Positions 8,298 through 18,169 of a stretch of 64,000 bases of DNA are shown here, one piece after another. Location: assembly GCA_963744275.1 (NCBI GenBank), contig CAVUSX010000017.1:274048-338047 (forward strand). The letters are read 5' to 3'. The notes under the pieces were generated by a model that saw only the letters and a list, made by a program, of their open reading frames with translations, had not been told where the DNA came from and did no database searches. The first letter of the stretch is position 1. Each line of letters begins with the position of its first letter. This DNA is from VAZQ01 sp963744275. Lineage in GTDB: Bacteria; Pseudomonadota; Alphaproteobacteria; Rhizobiales; Xanthobacteraceae. The translations under genes were made by a program, and so were the position numbers.

Positions 8298-9923
8298 ATG
8301 ACGGCCTCGATGCAAAGCTACGACGTCGTCATCATCGGGGCGGGCCACAACGGGCTGACCTGCGCCGCCTATCTCGGCATGGCCGGGCTCAGCGTCAAGG
8401 TGGTCGAGCGCCGCTCCGTGGTGGGGGGAGCGGCGGTCACGCAGGAGTTCGTCCCTGGCTTCCGCAACTCGGTCGCCGCCTACACGGTCAGCCTGCTCAA
8501 TCCCAAGATCATCGCGGATCTTCGCCTGTACGATCATGGATTGAAGATTGTCGAGCGTCGCGCGCAGAACTTCCTCCCCACGCCGGATGGCCGGTATCTT
8601 CTCGCTGCCGAAGGGCAAACCGAACGCAACATCGCGAAGTTCAGCGCGGCCGACGCCGCACGCTATGGCGCCTTCTGCCGGGAGCTCGACGCCAACGCCG
8701 ATGTGCTGCGCGAGCTCGTCCTGCAGGCGCCGCCGAATCTCAGCCGCGGCTTCAATCTTCGAACCTTGAGTGAAATATTCAAAGCCGGGCGCTTGGGCAA
8801 CCGGCTTCGCGGACTGTCCACGGAAAATCTGGGCACGCTCTTCGATCTGTTCACCAAATCGGCCGCCGACTATCTCGAAGGCTGGTTCGAGAGCGAGCCC
8901 TTGAAGGCCTGGTTCGGCTTCGACGCCATCGTGGGGAACTATGCCAGCCCCTATACGCCGGGAACCGCCTATGTGCTGCTGCATCACGCCTTCGGCGAGG
9001 TGAACGGGAAGAAGCGGACCTGGGGGCATGCGGTCGGCGGGATGGGGGCCATCACGCAGGCCATGGCGCGGGCGGCCCGCGGCCATGGGGTGGAGATCGA
9101 GACCGACGCGCCGGTGCGGGAGGTGCTGGTCGAGAAGGGCCGGGCCTGCGGCGTCGTGCTGGCGGACGGACGCGTCATTCGCGCCACCGCGGTCGCCGCC
9201 AATGTGAACCCGAAGCTGCTGTACACCCAGATGGTCCCGGGCGATGCCCTCGACCCCGCCTTCCTGCAGCGCATGCGTCAGTGGCGCTGCGGCTCCGGCA
9301 CGTTCCGGATGAACGTCGCCCTCTCGCGGCTGCCGAGCTTCACGGCGCTGCCCGGCAGCGCGCCGGCCGACCATCATACCGCCGGGATCATATTGGCGCC
9401 GAGCCTCGCCTATATGGATCGCGCCTATTGCGATGCGCGCCTGCAGGGGGTGAGTCGCGAGCCGATCATCGAGATGCTGATCCCCTCGACCCTCGATGCC
9501 ACCTTGGCGCCGCCCGGCGCCCATGTGGCGAGCCTGTTCTGCCAGCATGTGGCGCCGCAATTGCCCGACGGGCGCTCCTGGAACGACGGCCGCGAGGAGG
9601 TCGCCGATCTGATGATCGACACGGTCGAGCGCTATGCGCCGGAATTCAAGGCGAGCGTCATCGGCCGCGCCGCGCTGAGCCCCCTCGACCTCGAGCAGGT
9701 CTTCGGCCTGACCGGCGGCGATATCTTCCATGGCGCCTTGTCGCTCGATCAGCTGTTCTGGGCGCGGCCGGCGCTCGGCTACGCGGACTATCGCGGGCCG
9801 CTCAAAGGAATTTATCACTGCGGCGCCGGCGCCCATCCGGGCGGCGGCGTCACCGGGGCGCCCGGCCACAACGCCGCTCGCGCCATCATCGCGGATCGGC
9901 GTTGGCCCCGCTGGGGCCACTGA
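8298..9923 (+). CDS. PYROXD2-like FAD-dependent oxidoreductase (phytoene desaturase superfamily)
   Basis: 541 residues. The N-terminal dinucleotide fold reads VVIIGAGHNGLTCAAYL, followed by VVERRSVVGGAA. The C-terminal FAD loop reads HPGGGVTGAPGHNAA. GHNGL together with the C-terminal GxPGHN is characteristic of the PYROXD2 branch of the carotenoid-desaturase-like flavoproteins. The ATG at 8298 follows AGGGA; an ATG at 8310 is possible. It is divergent from the SET gene with a short gap. Its 3' end overlaps the convergent VOC gene by 38 bases. No carotenoid genes are near, so a carotenoid role is not supported. Confidence 0.85.
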   Translation: MTASMQSYDVVIIGAGHNGLTCAAYLGMAGLSVKVVERRSVVGGAAVTQEFVPGFRNSVAAYTVSLLNPKIIADLRLYDHGLKIVERRAQNFLPTPDGRYLLAAEGQTERNIAKFSAADAARYGAFCRELDANADVLRELVLQAPPNLSRGFNLRTLSEIFKAGRLGNRLRGLSTENLGTLFDLFTKSAADYLEGWFESEPLKAWFGFDAIVGNYASPYTPGTAYVLLHHAFGEVNGKKRTWGHAVGGMGAITQAMARAARGHGVEIETDAPVREVLVEKGRACGVVLADGRVIRATAVAANVNPKLLYTQMVPGDALDPAFLQRMRQWRCGSGTFRMNVALSRLPSFTALPGSAPADHHTAGIILAPSLAYMDRAYCDARLQGVSREPIIEMLIPSTLDATLAPPGAHVASLFCQHVAPQLPDGRSWNDGREEVADLMIDTVERYAPEFKASVIGRAALSPLDLEQVFGLTGGDIFHGALSLDQLFWARPALGYADYRGPLKGIYHCGAGAHPGGGVTGAPGHNAARAIIADRRWPRWGH

Positions 9924-10811
9924 GCATCCAGGCCCCGCATCCGAGCTCAGTCGGAAAGGCGGCGATCAGGCATCGGCCGCGCTGGTGAACCGAGAACCCG
10001 CCCTGCCTCAAGAAATGCTCCGCGCGCTCCAGCGACCCGACCTCTATTCCATAGGCGCCGATGAAGGGCAGCGAGGGAATGGGAATTTGCGGACAAATGT
10101 GGGCGAACGTCGCGGCCGTCACCAGCTCCACGCTTCCGCGATCGAGATCGAAGGATCGAGCGAGGTTGGATGCGCGTGGGGGACGGCCGGTGAGACGCTC
10201 GAAGCGTTGCGCCGCCTCGTCGAGATCGCCGACAGCGATCACGACACTCGTCAGTCCGGTTGCGCCGTTGGGATGCGAGAGCCAACGCGGCTGCCATACC
10301 GTCTGCTCGGTGCGATGGGTGAGAAGCTGGATGCGACCCTCGGGCATCTCGCCCGGCTCCAGGCGCGCCACCGTAAACGCCGCGGTGCCACCTTTCCCGC
10401 CCGTGTTGACCGGCCGCTGCATGTCGACCAGCGGACGCACGCGAAAGCCGCTCTGGCGCAGCCGTTGATGCGCGCTTCCCGCGTCCGCGACCGAAAAGGC
10501 CACCAGATGAATGCCATCGTATCGCGCCGATCGCGGCATCGAGCTCGTGGCCGAGCGGCGTATCCGCCGTCTTGAACAGCACCTCGACATAGCCGCGCGT
10601 CAGCATGGCGGTGACATTGCCGGTACCGGTGAGCCGCGGCGCACCAGCCGGATCCGGCTGGGTCTGGACCGACATGGGCGTCGGGCGCAAAGCCGGCCCG
10701 CGCCAGCGCCCGGCTGGCGGCTTGGGGATCGCGCACGAAATGGCCGACGTGATCGAGAAAAATTTCCCCGCCCAGCGGGAGCTGGCGGTCGACCGGCGCG
10801 GATTCAGCCAC
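9886..10811 (-). CDS. VOC / glyoxalase-like domain protein (two frameshifts)
   Basis: About 308 residues after joining. The N-terminal part (FLDHVGHFVRDPQAASRAL) is a first VOC unit; the second reads DGIHLVAFSV through TSVVIAVGDLDEAAQRF. The GTG at 10811 has a strong GAGGAGG site and begins ten bases after the upstream synthetase stop, so the two are one operon. The frame breaks near 10680 (one extra base) and near 10528 (one extra base). Close spacing to the acyl-CoA synthetase and thioesterase suggests a step in the same catabolic route, but the substrate is unknown. Confidence 0.72.
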
Positions 10812-10821
10812 GATCGCCTCC

Positions 10822-12335
10822 TCACGGCCGGCCGCCGACGCGCGCTTGCGCCAGCGCATGCAAGGCGTCGCGGTCGACCTTGTTGGTCGAGGCGAGCGGC
10901 AGCTCGCTCACGAACCAGACGAAGCGCGGATGCTGGTAGGCGGGCGCATTGGCCAGCGCGAAGCCCTTGATGTCGTCGTTCGCTCGGCGCCCGGCCCGGC
11001 TTCACCACCACGAACGCGACCGGCTTCTGTCCCTTGATCTCGTCCTCGATCGGCACCACGCAGGCCTGCGCCACGTCGGGATGCCGCTCCAGCATGCGCT
11101 CGATGTCGGTCGGATAGATGTTCTCGCCGCCCGACACGAACATGTCGTCGGTGCGGCCGACGAAATAGTGAAAGCCGTGCGGGTCGCGCCGGAACACGTC
11201 GCCGGTCACGTAATATCCGTCGGACGTGATCGGGGAGGGGACGTCGGGCCGGTTGTGGTAGCCCAGCATCACGGCGGGGCATTTCATCTCCAGCACGCCC
11301 TCGTCGGCATCGCGGTCGGCGCCCTCGACCAGCCGCAGCTGCACCTGCGGATGCGGATAGCCGACCGAAAGCTCCGGCTGCGGCAGTCCTTGCGGATGCG
11401 GGCCGAACACGACCGGCCCGGCCTCGGTGGTGCCATACGCATTGGTGACCGAGGCCTGCGGCAAGGCGTGGCGGATGGCCGCCATCAGGCTCGCGCTCAC
11501 CGGCGCCGAGCCCATGCGGATGAACGCGACGCTCGAGAGATCGCTTCGCGCCATGAGCTCCTGCTCGCGCAGCATCATGGCGATCATCGGCGGCACGGCG
11601 GTGAGCCAGGTGCAGCGATAGCGCTGCGTCGCCTCGATATAGGCGCGCGCGTTGAATTGCGGCAGCAGCACGATGGTGGCATGGGCCGCGCAGGCGAGCT
11701 TGCTCAGCGCCAGCGCATTCATGTGATAGAGCGGCGCCGCGATCAGATAGCGGTGGCCAGAAAGGTCCTGGCCGGCGAGCCGCGTCTCGACCACCCAGAT
11801 ATGGCCTTGATGGGAGAGCACCACGCCTTTCGGCGTTCCGGTCGAGCCCGACGTATAGAGGAACATCGCCGGCTCGTTTGCGGCCGGCACGATGGCGTCG
11901 AACGGGCCGGGATCGAGAAAGGCATCGAAGCCGGTGGGCCCTTGCTGGCCGAAGCACACGCAATCCAGCGCGTCCGGACAGTCGGCGCGGCGGGCGGAAT
12001 CGCAGAAGATGAGCTTGGCGCCGCAATCCTCGATGATGAAATGGATGGTCTGGCGCGGAAACTTGAAATTGATCGGCACCGCCACCAGGCCGGCGCGCAT
12101 GATCCCGTAATAGGCGGACAGGTACTCGGCCCGGTTGGCGGACAGGATCGCGACCCGATCGCCGCGCTTGAGCCCGCGGGCCAGCAGGCTGCGGGCGACG
12201 CCGTTGGCGAAGGCGTCGACATCACCGTAGGTGTATTTGCGTCGCGGCACCCTCGCCGCCGAGATCGATGATCGCGATCTTGGCGAGGTCGCGGTCGCGG
12301 CGGATCAGGTCGCCGAGATTTTGGAAGCCGGCCAT
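10822..12335 (-). CDS. AMP-dependent acyl-CoA synthetase (two frameshifts)
   Basis: Activates a carboxylic acid to its CoA thioester via an acyl-adenylate; cytoplasmic. Joined length is 503 residues, normal for the class. Core motifs are the P-loop FLYTSGSTGTPKG, NAYGTTEAGP (A5), YYVTGDVFRR (A7), VGRTDDMFVSGGENIYP (A8) and the C-terminal catalytic lysine in ASTNKVDRD (A10). The start ATG is at 12335 (MAGFQNLGDLIRR). The frame breaks near 12245 (one extra base) and near 10980 (one extra base), after which A10 is read in a second frame. It lies 11 bases after the thioesterase stop and 10 bases before the VOC start. Confidence 0.85.
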
Positions 12336-12346
12336 CAGGGTGCCGA

Positions 12347-12766
12347 TCAGGCCTTCGGCGGGGCGGTGAAATAGGTGCCGCGGCCGCTGGCCAGGAGCTT
12401 GCCGGACGCATCGAGCACCTGCGCCTCGGCGGTCGAGAACTGGCCGCCGAAGCGGACGACCTTGCCGCGCACGGTCAGATCGCCCGGCATGGCGGCGGCG
12501 TGATAATCGATCCGCATATCGATGGTCGGAACGCCGCGGCCGGTCTTGCGCACCATCGCCCAGTCGGCGGCGAGATCGATCAGGGCCGCCAGCACGCCGC
12601 CATGGGTGTAGCGCCGCTCCGGGTTGACCACCCATTCCTCGCGCCAGGTGGCGGTGAGCTCGATGCCGTCCTCATGCACGGCCACGACCTTGAGCCCGAG
12701 CCATTGATGATAGGGCGCCCGGCTGATCAGCGCCTGCACGCGCTCGACGGTCAGTTCCTCGCTCAT
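12347..12766 (-). CDS. PaaI-type hotdog thioesterase
   Basis: 139 residues with one hotdog fold. YTHGGVLAALIDLAADWA is the HGG-type active-site helix of PaaI-like acyl-CoA thioesterases, and VPTIDMRIDYH is the following strand. The ATG at 12766 follows GGGAG. It is the first gene of a three-gene operon (thioesterase, acyl-CoA synthetase, VOC protein). It probably releases stalled or toxic aryl- or acyl-CoA formed by the neighbouring synthetase. Confidence 0.85.
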   Translation of the reverse strand: MSEELTVERVQALISRAPYHQWLGLKVVAVHEDGIELTATWREEWVVNPERRYTHGGVLAALIDLAADWAMVRKTGRGVPTIDMRIDYHAAAMPGDLTVRGKVVRFGGQFSTAEAQVLDASGKLLASGRGTYFTAPPKA

Positions 12767-12818
12767 CGGTTTTGCTCCCACCCGTCGATCATCGCACGCA
12801 CCTGGCAACCCCCACAGA

Positions 12819-12905
12819 GTCATGGCCGGACTTGTTCCGGCCACCCACGTCTTGCTTCCTTGGCCAAGTAAGGCGTGGGTGGCCGTGACGAGCACGGCCA
12901 TGACG
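12819..12905. repeat. intergenic palindromic repeat, family R4 (gtcatggccgg)
   Basis: Arms GTCATGGCCGGACTTG and GAGCACGGCCATGAC flank a smaller inverted pair CCACCCACGTC/GGCGTGGGTGG. It lies between two same-strand genes, the dehydrogenase and the thioesterase, and may end transcription between them. Related copies are at 18777-18973, 56356-56443 and 63885-64000. Confidence 0.7.
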
Positions 12906-12913
12906 ATTGCGGC

Positions 12914-13918
12914 TCACGGCGTCACCACCACCTTGCCGATCACCTCGCGGTCCTGGATCAGGCGCAAGCCTTCCTTGGCTTCCTCGAGCGGCAGCACCTT
13001 GTCGATCACCGGCTTGATCTTGCGCTCCGCGATGAGCCGCATGAGGCCCGAGAGGTCGTCGTCGTAGAAGCTGTTGGAGCCGATGATCTTGAGCTCGAAG
13101 CTCCACACATAGCGCAGATCCTCCTTGGGGTCGTAGCCGGCGGTCGCCCCGCACACCAGGAGCTTGCCGCCGCGCTTGAGGCAGCGCAGCGACGGCACCC
13201 AGGTATCGCCGCCGGTGAAATTGATCACCACGTCGACGCCGCCCTCGTAGGATCTGCGCTGCGGCTTGCCGTATTTCTCGACCGCCCATTTGGAGAAATC
13301 GACCTCGCGGTAGTTGATCACCTCGTCGGCGCCGAGCTCGCGCAGCGCTTTGGCTTTTTCCGCCCCGCTGGTGCAGGCGATGACATGCGCGCCCAAAAGC
13401 TTCGCCAGAATGACGCAGCCGGTGCCGACGCCGCCGCTGGCGCCCAGCACCAGCACGCGCTCGCCGGCTTTCACCGTGTCGTGGGTGATCAGCATCCGGT
13501 GCGCGGTGCCATAGGCGACCGGCAGCGAGGCCGCCTCCTCGAAGGTGACGCCGTCCGGCATGGCGACCAGCTGGTCGGCGGCGACCAGGCAGTATTCCGC
13601 CATGCCGCCGTCCAGCATCTCGCCCATCAGGCCCTTCTTCTTGTTGACCGGATTGACCAGGACCCGGTCGCCCGCCTTCCAGCCCGCGACCCCGGCGCCG
13701 ACCTCGGCGATCTCGCCCGCCATGTCGAGGCCGATGATCACCGGCAGCGGCACCTTGATGCCGGGCATGCCGGCGACCGTGAACACGTCGTGATAGTTGA
13801 ACGAGGAGGCGCGTACCCGGATCACCACATGCCCGTCCACCACCCGGGGCGCCGGGTAATCGGCGACCAGCTCGAGATCGTCACGGCTGCCGTGCCGGCG
13901 CAGAACCAGCGCCCGCAT
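12914..13918 (-). CDS. zinc-binding-type alcohol dehydrogenase / quinone oxidoreductase (MDR family)
   Basis: 334 residues. The GroES-like N-terminal half (VIRVRASSFNYHDV, IIGLDMAGEIAEVG) is followed by a Rossmann fold with VLVLGASGGVGTGCV (NADPH binding). The catalytic zinc cysteine is absent (FNYHDV replaces the usual C-x-D), pointing to the quinone-oxidoreductase branch. A KKKGLMGEMLDGGMAEY loop is present. I use the ATG at 13918 (MRALVLRRHG), which follows GAGAGGA; upstream starts at 13933, 13948 and 13966 remain open. Divergent from the UbiD gene, so a shared control region is likely. Confidence 0.82.
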   Translation of the reverse strand: MRALVLRRHGSRDDLELVADYPAPRVVDGHVVIRVRASSFNYHDVFTVAGMPGIKVPLPVIIGLDMAGEIAEVGAGVAGWKAGDRVLVNPVNKKKGLMGEMLDGGMAEYCLVAADQLVAMPDGVTFEEAASLPVAYGTAHRMLITHDTVKAGERVLVLGASGGVGTGCVILAKLLGAHVIACTSGAEKAKALRELGADEVINYREVDFSKWAVEKYGKPQRRSYEGGVDVVINFTGGDTWVPSLRCLKRGGKLLVCGATAGYDPKEDLRYVWSFELKIIGSNSFYDDDLSGLMRLIAERKIKPVIDKVLPLEEAKEGLRLIQDREVIGKVVVTP

Positions 13919-14068
13919 GGTCCTCTCGGACATGGTCCTGGCTGGCATCGTCTCATGGTCGTTCACGGCGGTGGCCTCTCGTATCCGGATTGCTGTCGCG
14001 ACCCGATCTCAGTAGCTTATGGGACGCTCCCCAACAACTCTGTCCCAAGCCCCTTTCGGAGATCACGA

Positions 14069-15658
14069 ATGCAGGAGAATTTCCGCCAGTTCCTCGACCG
14101 CTTGCGGCAGACCGGAGATCTCGTCGACCTGCACCAGCCGGTGGACATCCGCCATATCGCCACCCTGGTGGACCAGGCCAAGACCGCGCTCTTCTTCCAC
14201 AACGTCATCGGCTACGACATGCCGGTGGTATCCGGCATCATCCGCTCGCGCGAGCGCGCCATCATGGCGCTCGGCTGCGAGACCTATCGGGAGATCGAGG
14301 ACAAGCTGCAGCAGGCGATCGATCGGCCGATCCCGCCCAAATACGTCAAGACCTCGCCCGCCCGCGAGGTGGTCCTCTTGGACGGCGACGTGGACCTCTA
14401 CAAGCTGCCGATCCCGATGTCCTCGATCTATGACGGCGGGCCCATGATCACGGCCGGCGTGGTCATCACCCGCGATCCCGAATTCGGCATCAACAGCGGC
14501 ATCTACCGCTTCATCGTCAAGGAAAAAAACCTCACCGGCATCGACATCGTCACCCCCAACAATATGCGCATGTTCGCGCAGCGCGCCTACCAGCAAGGCC
14601 GTCCGCTGCCGATCTCCATCAGCATCGGGACCCATCCGATCGAGATCACCGGCTCGGGCTATCGGGCGCCGTTGGGGATGGACGAGATGGCGATCGCCGG
14701 GGGCCTGCGCGGCGCGCCGGTCGAGCTGGCGCCCTGCCAGACCATCGATCTGCCCTATATCGCCGATGCCGAGATCGTGCTGGAGGCGGAGATTTTGCCG
14801 ACCGGCTGGACCTGGCCGGAGGGCCGCTTCGGCGAGTTCACCCGGCTGATGGGCGGCCTGCACTGGAACCCGCTGGTGCGCGTCAAGGCGATCTCCATGC
14901 GCCGCGACGCCATCTACTACAATCTGCACATGCCGTGGGAGAACACCTGGCTGGCGGCGCCGACCCGCTATGCCGCCATCCGCCAGGCCCTCAAGACCGC
15001 GGGCGTCATCGTCAAGGACATCAACGTCACGCTCGGCGGCTGCGCGTTCTGGCACGCCGTGATCTCGATCAAGAAGAATCCCGGCGAGGCCAAGAATGCG
15101 CTCCTGGCGGCGCTCTCGGTGATGGACCTCAAGCACGTCGTGGTGGTCGACGACGACATCGACGTGTTCGATCCCATGGACGTGGAATGGGCGATCGCCA
15201 CCAGGGTGCAGGGCGACCGCGACATCATGATCGTGAGCAATGCGCGCGCCAAGCCGCTCGATCCGAGCCTGCCGCAGGGGTTCGGCGTGGTGCCGACCGG
15301 CGCCAAGGTCGGCATCGACGCCACCATCCCGGAGGGCATTCCGCGCGAGCACTACGAGCGCATCACCTATGCGTATGCGGACCGCGCCAAGATCGACGAC
15401 TATGTGAACGGAAAATCCGACGCCGGCGGGCAGGCCGGCGACGATGCGGCGGTCGTCACGCTGGCGGAGCAGATACTGGACGCCATCGCCACGGAGCCGC
15501 TCTACTACACCGACATCGCGGAGCGGTTCGCCGCCTTCGACTTCCGCACGGTCGCGCAGGCGCTCGGCCATCTGCATGCGACCGAGAAGCTCTGGCAGGA
15601 TGCCCGCGGCCGCATGTGCGTGCGCGGCTCGGAATTCGCAGCCAAGCCGAAGGGATGA
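14069..15658 (+). CDS. UbiD-family (de)carboxylase
   Basis: 529 residues. UbiD enzymes use prenylated FMN to decarboxylate (or carboxylate) aromatic or unsaturated acids. Motifs include SGIYRF (prFMN arginine region), WPEGRFGEFT (catalytic glutamates of the EGxFGE loop) and DDDIDVFDPMDVEWAIATR. A C-terminal extension of about 70 residues looks like a small winged-helix unit. The ATG at 14069 has GGAG upstream. No ubiX-type prenyltransferase is in the window, so the cofactor must be supplied from elsewhere. Neighbouring CoA ligase and thioesterase fit degradation of an aromatic acid. Confidence 0.87.
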   Translation: MQENFRQFLDRLRQTGDLVDLHQPVDIRHIATLVDQAKTALFFHNVIGYDMPVVSGIIRSRERAIMALGCETYREIEDKLQQAIDRPIPPKYVKTSPAREVVLLDGDVDLYKLPIPMSSIYDGGPMITAGVVITRDPEFGINSGIYRFIVKEKNLTGIDIVTPNNMRMFAQRAYQQGRPLPISISIGTHPIEITGSGYRAPLGMDEMAIAGGLRGAPVELAPCQTIDLPYIADAEIVLEAEILPTGWTWPEGRFGEFTRLMGGLHWNPLVRVKAISMRRDAIYYNLHMPWENTWLAAPTRYAAIRQALKTAGVIVKDINVTLGGCAFWHAVISIKKNPGEAKNALLAALSVMDLKHVVVVDDDIDVFDPMDVEWAIATRVQGDRDIMIVSNARAKPLDPSLPQGFGVVPTGAKVGIDATIPEGIPREHYERITYAYADRAKIDDYVNGKSDAGGQAGDDAAVVTLAEQILDAIATEPLYYTDIAERFAAFDFRTVAQALGHLHATEKLWQDARGRMCVRGSEFAAKPKG

Positions 15659-15659
15659 G

Positions 15660-16616
15660 CTACCGTGCAATCTCACCGTGGGGGAGCGGCCTTACGTGAG
15701 CGAATTCGCGAAAGATCAAATCGCGGCCCGCGCCGGAACGCCGCCGGCGCCCGCGTCCTGTCGCATAGGAGCCCATGGTCCGGAACTCGATGCGCCCGCG
15801 GCCGGCTTCTTCCGCCGCGCGCGCCAGGAACCAGCCGAGCGTCGCCAGTTGCTCGTCGCGGCGATAGTAGAAGTTGGAAGGGTGGAACCAGAGATGGAAC
15901 GTGCCGCCCTCGCGCCGGGCGCGTTTGAGCCCGATCAGGAGCTTGGCACGCGTGACCTGCGGCAGGATCAAGCTGCGCAAACCGTTGCGCCCGAGCATCT
16001 GCATGCATCCCGGGATGTCGATGAGCGGGCCCAGCGCCTGTGGCCACGAAGGGCGCGGCGGCACCGGAAGGAACTGGTCGATGAAGTTCCCGGTGCGGGC
16101 CGCGAGGCGTCCGCCGTGATTGGCGGTCCGCAACAAGCCGACGTCGTGGCTGCGCACGACCCGAAGCCCGCTCTGCGCCACGACATCCAGGTTCCCGACC
16201 GCGCCGCGCGGAAACACGAAGGATTTGAACGCCAAGCCGTGGGCACGATGCACATCCGCCGCGAACGCGAGGTCGTCGCGCGCCTGCGCGGCGGAAATCC
16301 GATCGAAGTAGATGTGCCGGCCGCCGTGGCTGCCGATCTCATGGCGCACCTTGGCCTGCACGATGCGCTCGATCACGTCGGGCGCATACCAGCACGACGC
16401 CGGCCCGGGACGCGACCGCGCGCTTCCTTCATCGAGCAGCCCTGCGACCACGAGCCAGCTCGCCGGCACCTGATAGCGATCGAACAGCTCGACCAGCGCC
16501 GCGCAGATCGGGCGTTCCGCAGTTTCGGCCAGCCGCAGCTCCTGCGCCGTGACCGTGTCCCAGACCCCCCAGGCGAGCTCGAGGTCGATCGATAGGGTCA
16601 CCTTTCCGGTCGTCAT
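15660..16616 (-). CDS. polysaccharide deacetylase (NodB-like) family protein
   Basis: About 318 residues. The NodB fold is shown by SIDLELAWGVWD near the N-terminus, the metal motif HEIGSHGGRHIYFD (H-x4-H) and the FVFPRGAVG arginine loop. The WFHPSNFYY histidine is near the C-terminus. The D-x-E form in place of the usual D-D is seen in several deacetylases annotated from lipid- or exopolysaccharide-linked clusters. I use the ATG at 16616 (MTTGKVTLSIDLE). It ends one base from the convergent UbiD stop, so there is no room for a terminator. Substrate unknown. Confidence 0.78.
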   Translation of the reverse strand: MTTGKVTLSIDLELAWGVWDTVTAQELRLAETAERPICAALVELFDRYQVPASWLVVAGLLDEGSARSRPGPASCWYAPDVIERIVQAKVRHEIGSHGGRHIYFDRISAAQARDDLAFAADVHRAHGLAFKSFVFPRGAVGNLDVVAQSGLRVVRSHDVGLLRTANHGGRLAARTGNFIDQFLPVPPRPSWPQALGPLIDIPGCMQMLGRNGLRSLILPQVTRAKLLIGLKRARREGGTFHLWFHPSNFYYRRDEQLATLGWFLARAAEEAGRGRIEFRTMGSYATGRGRRRRSGAGRDLIFREFAHVRPLPHGEIAR

Positions 16617-16852
16617 ACGGGGCCGCACTTTGCCGACGAAGTCAGTCCGATATCTACACCAAGCCCAGGGGATTGGCGACACGCGCGGGGCGCGACACGC
16701 GTGGGGCCCAACCTGCCTTGAAGCGGTGATTTCAAGCCCTACGACCGGTAAGGGTTGGAGCGGCCGAGGGCGGGTTGCAATGACAAGCCGCGCGCCGCTT
16801 GCGCCAAACTCGCGGGTCGATCTGTTTTTTCAGATTTTCGTCCTTGCGTTGC

Positions 16853-17836
16853 TCAATCGGCCTTGATGCCGGCCGCATTCACGACGGTCGTCCATTTTTG
16901 CGACTCCGCGGCCACGAAGGCGACGAAATCCTGCGGCGAGCCGATCTTCGGCCTGGCGCTGAGCCGGCCCAGCATCGCCTCGACCTCCCTGGACTTCAGA
17001 ATTTCGTTGATCGCGGCATTGAGCTTGTCGACGATGCTCTGCGGAGTGCCGGCTGGCGCGAGAACGCCCGACCAGAACGTCGCTTGCAGCGCCGGCAGCC
17101 CGGCCTCGACCGTGGTCGGCACGTCGGGGAGCTGCGGATTGCGGCTCTCGTCCGCCACGGCGAGGGCCCTGAGCTTTCCGGCTTCGATATGCGGGAGCAG
17201 GATCGGGATGGTCTCGAACTCCATTTGCACCTGCCCGGCCAGCAGATCCGTGACCGCCAGCCCGGGGCCTCGGTAAGGGACATGGAGAATATCGATGCCG
17301 GTCATCAGTCGAAACATTTCCCCGAGCAAGTGGGGCTGGCTGCCGTACCCGGGAGACGCGAAATTGATCTTTCCCGGATTGGCCTTCGCGTAGGCGATGA
17401 GCTCCTGGACCGTCCTGGCCGGGACTGCGGGATTGAGCGCCAGCATCTGCGGGCTGCTGAAGATCGTGGCAATCGGCGCGAAGCTCTTGACCGGGTCATA
17501 ACCGAGATTCTTGTAGACCGCCGGCGCCACCACCATGGGCCCGGGAATGCTGTATAAGAGCGTATAGCCGTCCGGCTCTGCACGCGCGACCGACATGGTC
17601 CCGATCGTGCCGTTGGCGCCGCCAGGCCGGTTCTCCACGATGACGGCCTGACCGAGCGATGACGACAGCCGCTCCGCCAGGGTGCGAACCACGATCTCGC
17701 TGGGTCCACCGGGCGGGCCCGGCACGACCAATCTGATCAGCCGGGTCGGATAAGACTGTGCCGCGACCTGGCCAGGTGCGCCGATGCAAAGCGATGCAGC
17801 CGCCATTGCGGACAGAACGACTCTGCGCGTGATCAC
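16853..17836 (-). CDS. Bug/TctC-family receptor, start possibly frameshifted
   Basis: 327 residues with a signal peptide ending GQVAAQ/SYPTR. Family marks are RLIRLVVPGPPGGPSEIV, VENRPGGANGTIGT, GYDPVKSFAPI and HVPYRGPG. The in-frame start is the GTG at 17836, but its ribosome site is weak. An ATG at 17853 has a perfect GGGAGGAA site and would read MTVQIR before a stop; one missing G in the CCGG just before the GTG would fuse it to the receptor. It is an orphan receptor with no TctAB beside it; flanking genes give no substrate clue. Confidence 0.85.
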   Translation of the reverse strand: MITRRVVLSAMAAASLCIGAPGQVAAQSYPTRLIRLVVPGPPGGPSEIVVRTLAERLSSSLGQAVIVENRPGGANGTIGTMSVARAEPDGYTLLYSIPGPMVVAPAVYKNLGYDPVKSFAPIATIFSSPQMLALNPAVPARTVQELIAYAKANPGKINFASPGYGSQPHLLGEMFRLMTGIDILHVPYRGPGLAVTDLLAGQVQMEFETIPILLPHIEAGKLRALAVADESRNPQLPDVPTTVEAGLPALQATFWSGVLAPAGTPQSIVDKLNAAINEILKSREVEAMLGRLSARPKIGSPQDFVAFVAAESQKWTTVVNAAGIKAD

Positions 17837-17936
17837 CGGATCTGAACGGTCATGTTCGTTCCTCCCATAGGACACGAGGCTCGCGCCCAGGGTACAGAGT
17901 CTCTGACTGGCTTGTCGTTGGTGCAGTCGCAATGGA

Positions 17937-18089
17937 CGCGGTCCCGAGAACGGCAAGACCTCAGAGTATCAGCTCCCGCACCGCACCAACATCCGGCGCG
18001 TCCATGTCGACGATTCGAAGGGCCTGGGCACGCTCTGGGTCGGCAATACCAACCGCGCATCGATCGTGAAGATCGAGCCGCTGGATTAG
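17937..18089 (+). pseudogene. C-terminal remnant of a virginiamycin B lyase-like propeller protein
   Basis: The frame gives about 50 residues, including TSEYQLPHRTNIRRV, LWVGNTNRASIVKIEPLD and then TAG. This closely resembles the end of streptogramin/virginiamycin B lyase-like seven-blade propellers. No start codon or upstream propeller blades precede it in any frame; the sequence before 17937 is the leader of the divergent Bug gene. So the 5' part, about 85 percent of the gene, has been lost. The 17854-18169 gap contains nothing else I recognise. Confidence 0.6.
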
Positions 18090-18169
18090 CGCCTCTGCAC
18101 GGAACCTTTCAATCTCATGGTGAGGAGCCGGCGTCTCGAACCATGTTCACACGCGCGGCGTCTCCTGGA

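Noticed and set aside
8298..9923. Phytoene desaturase of a carotenoid pathway
   Set aside because: No crtB, crtE or other carotenoid genes nearby, and the GHNGL and GxPGHN motifs fit the PYROXD2-like branch.
12875..15658. 927-residue frame joining antisense of the dehydrogenase to the UbiD protein
   Set aside because: Only the part from 14069 matches a protein family; the first 398 residues are antisense of the dehydrogenase gene.
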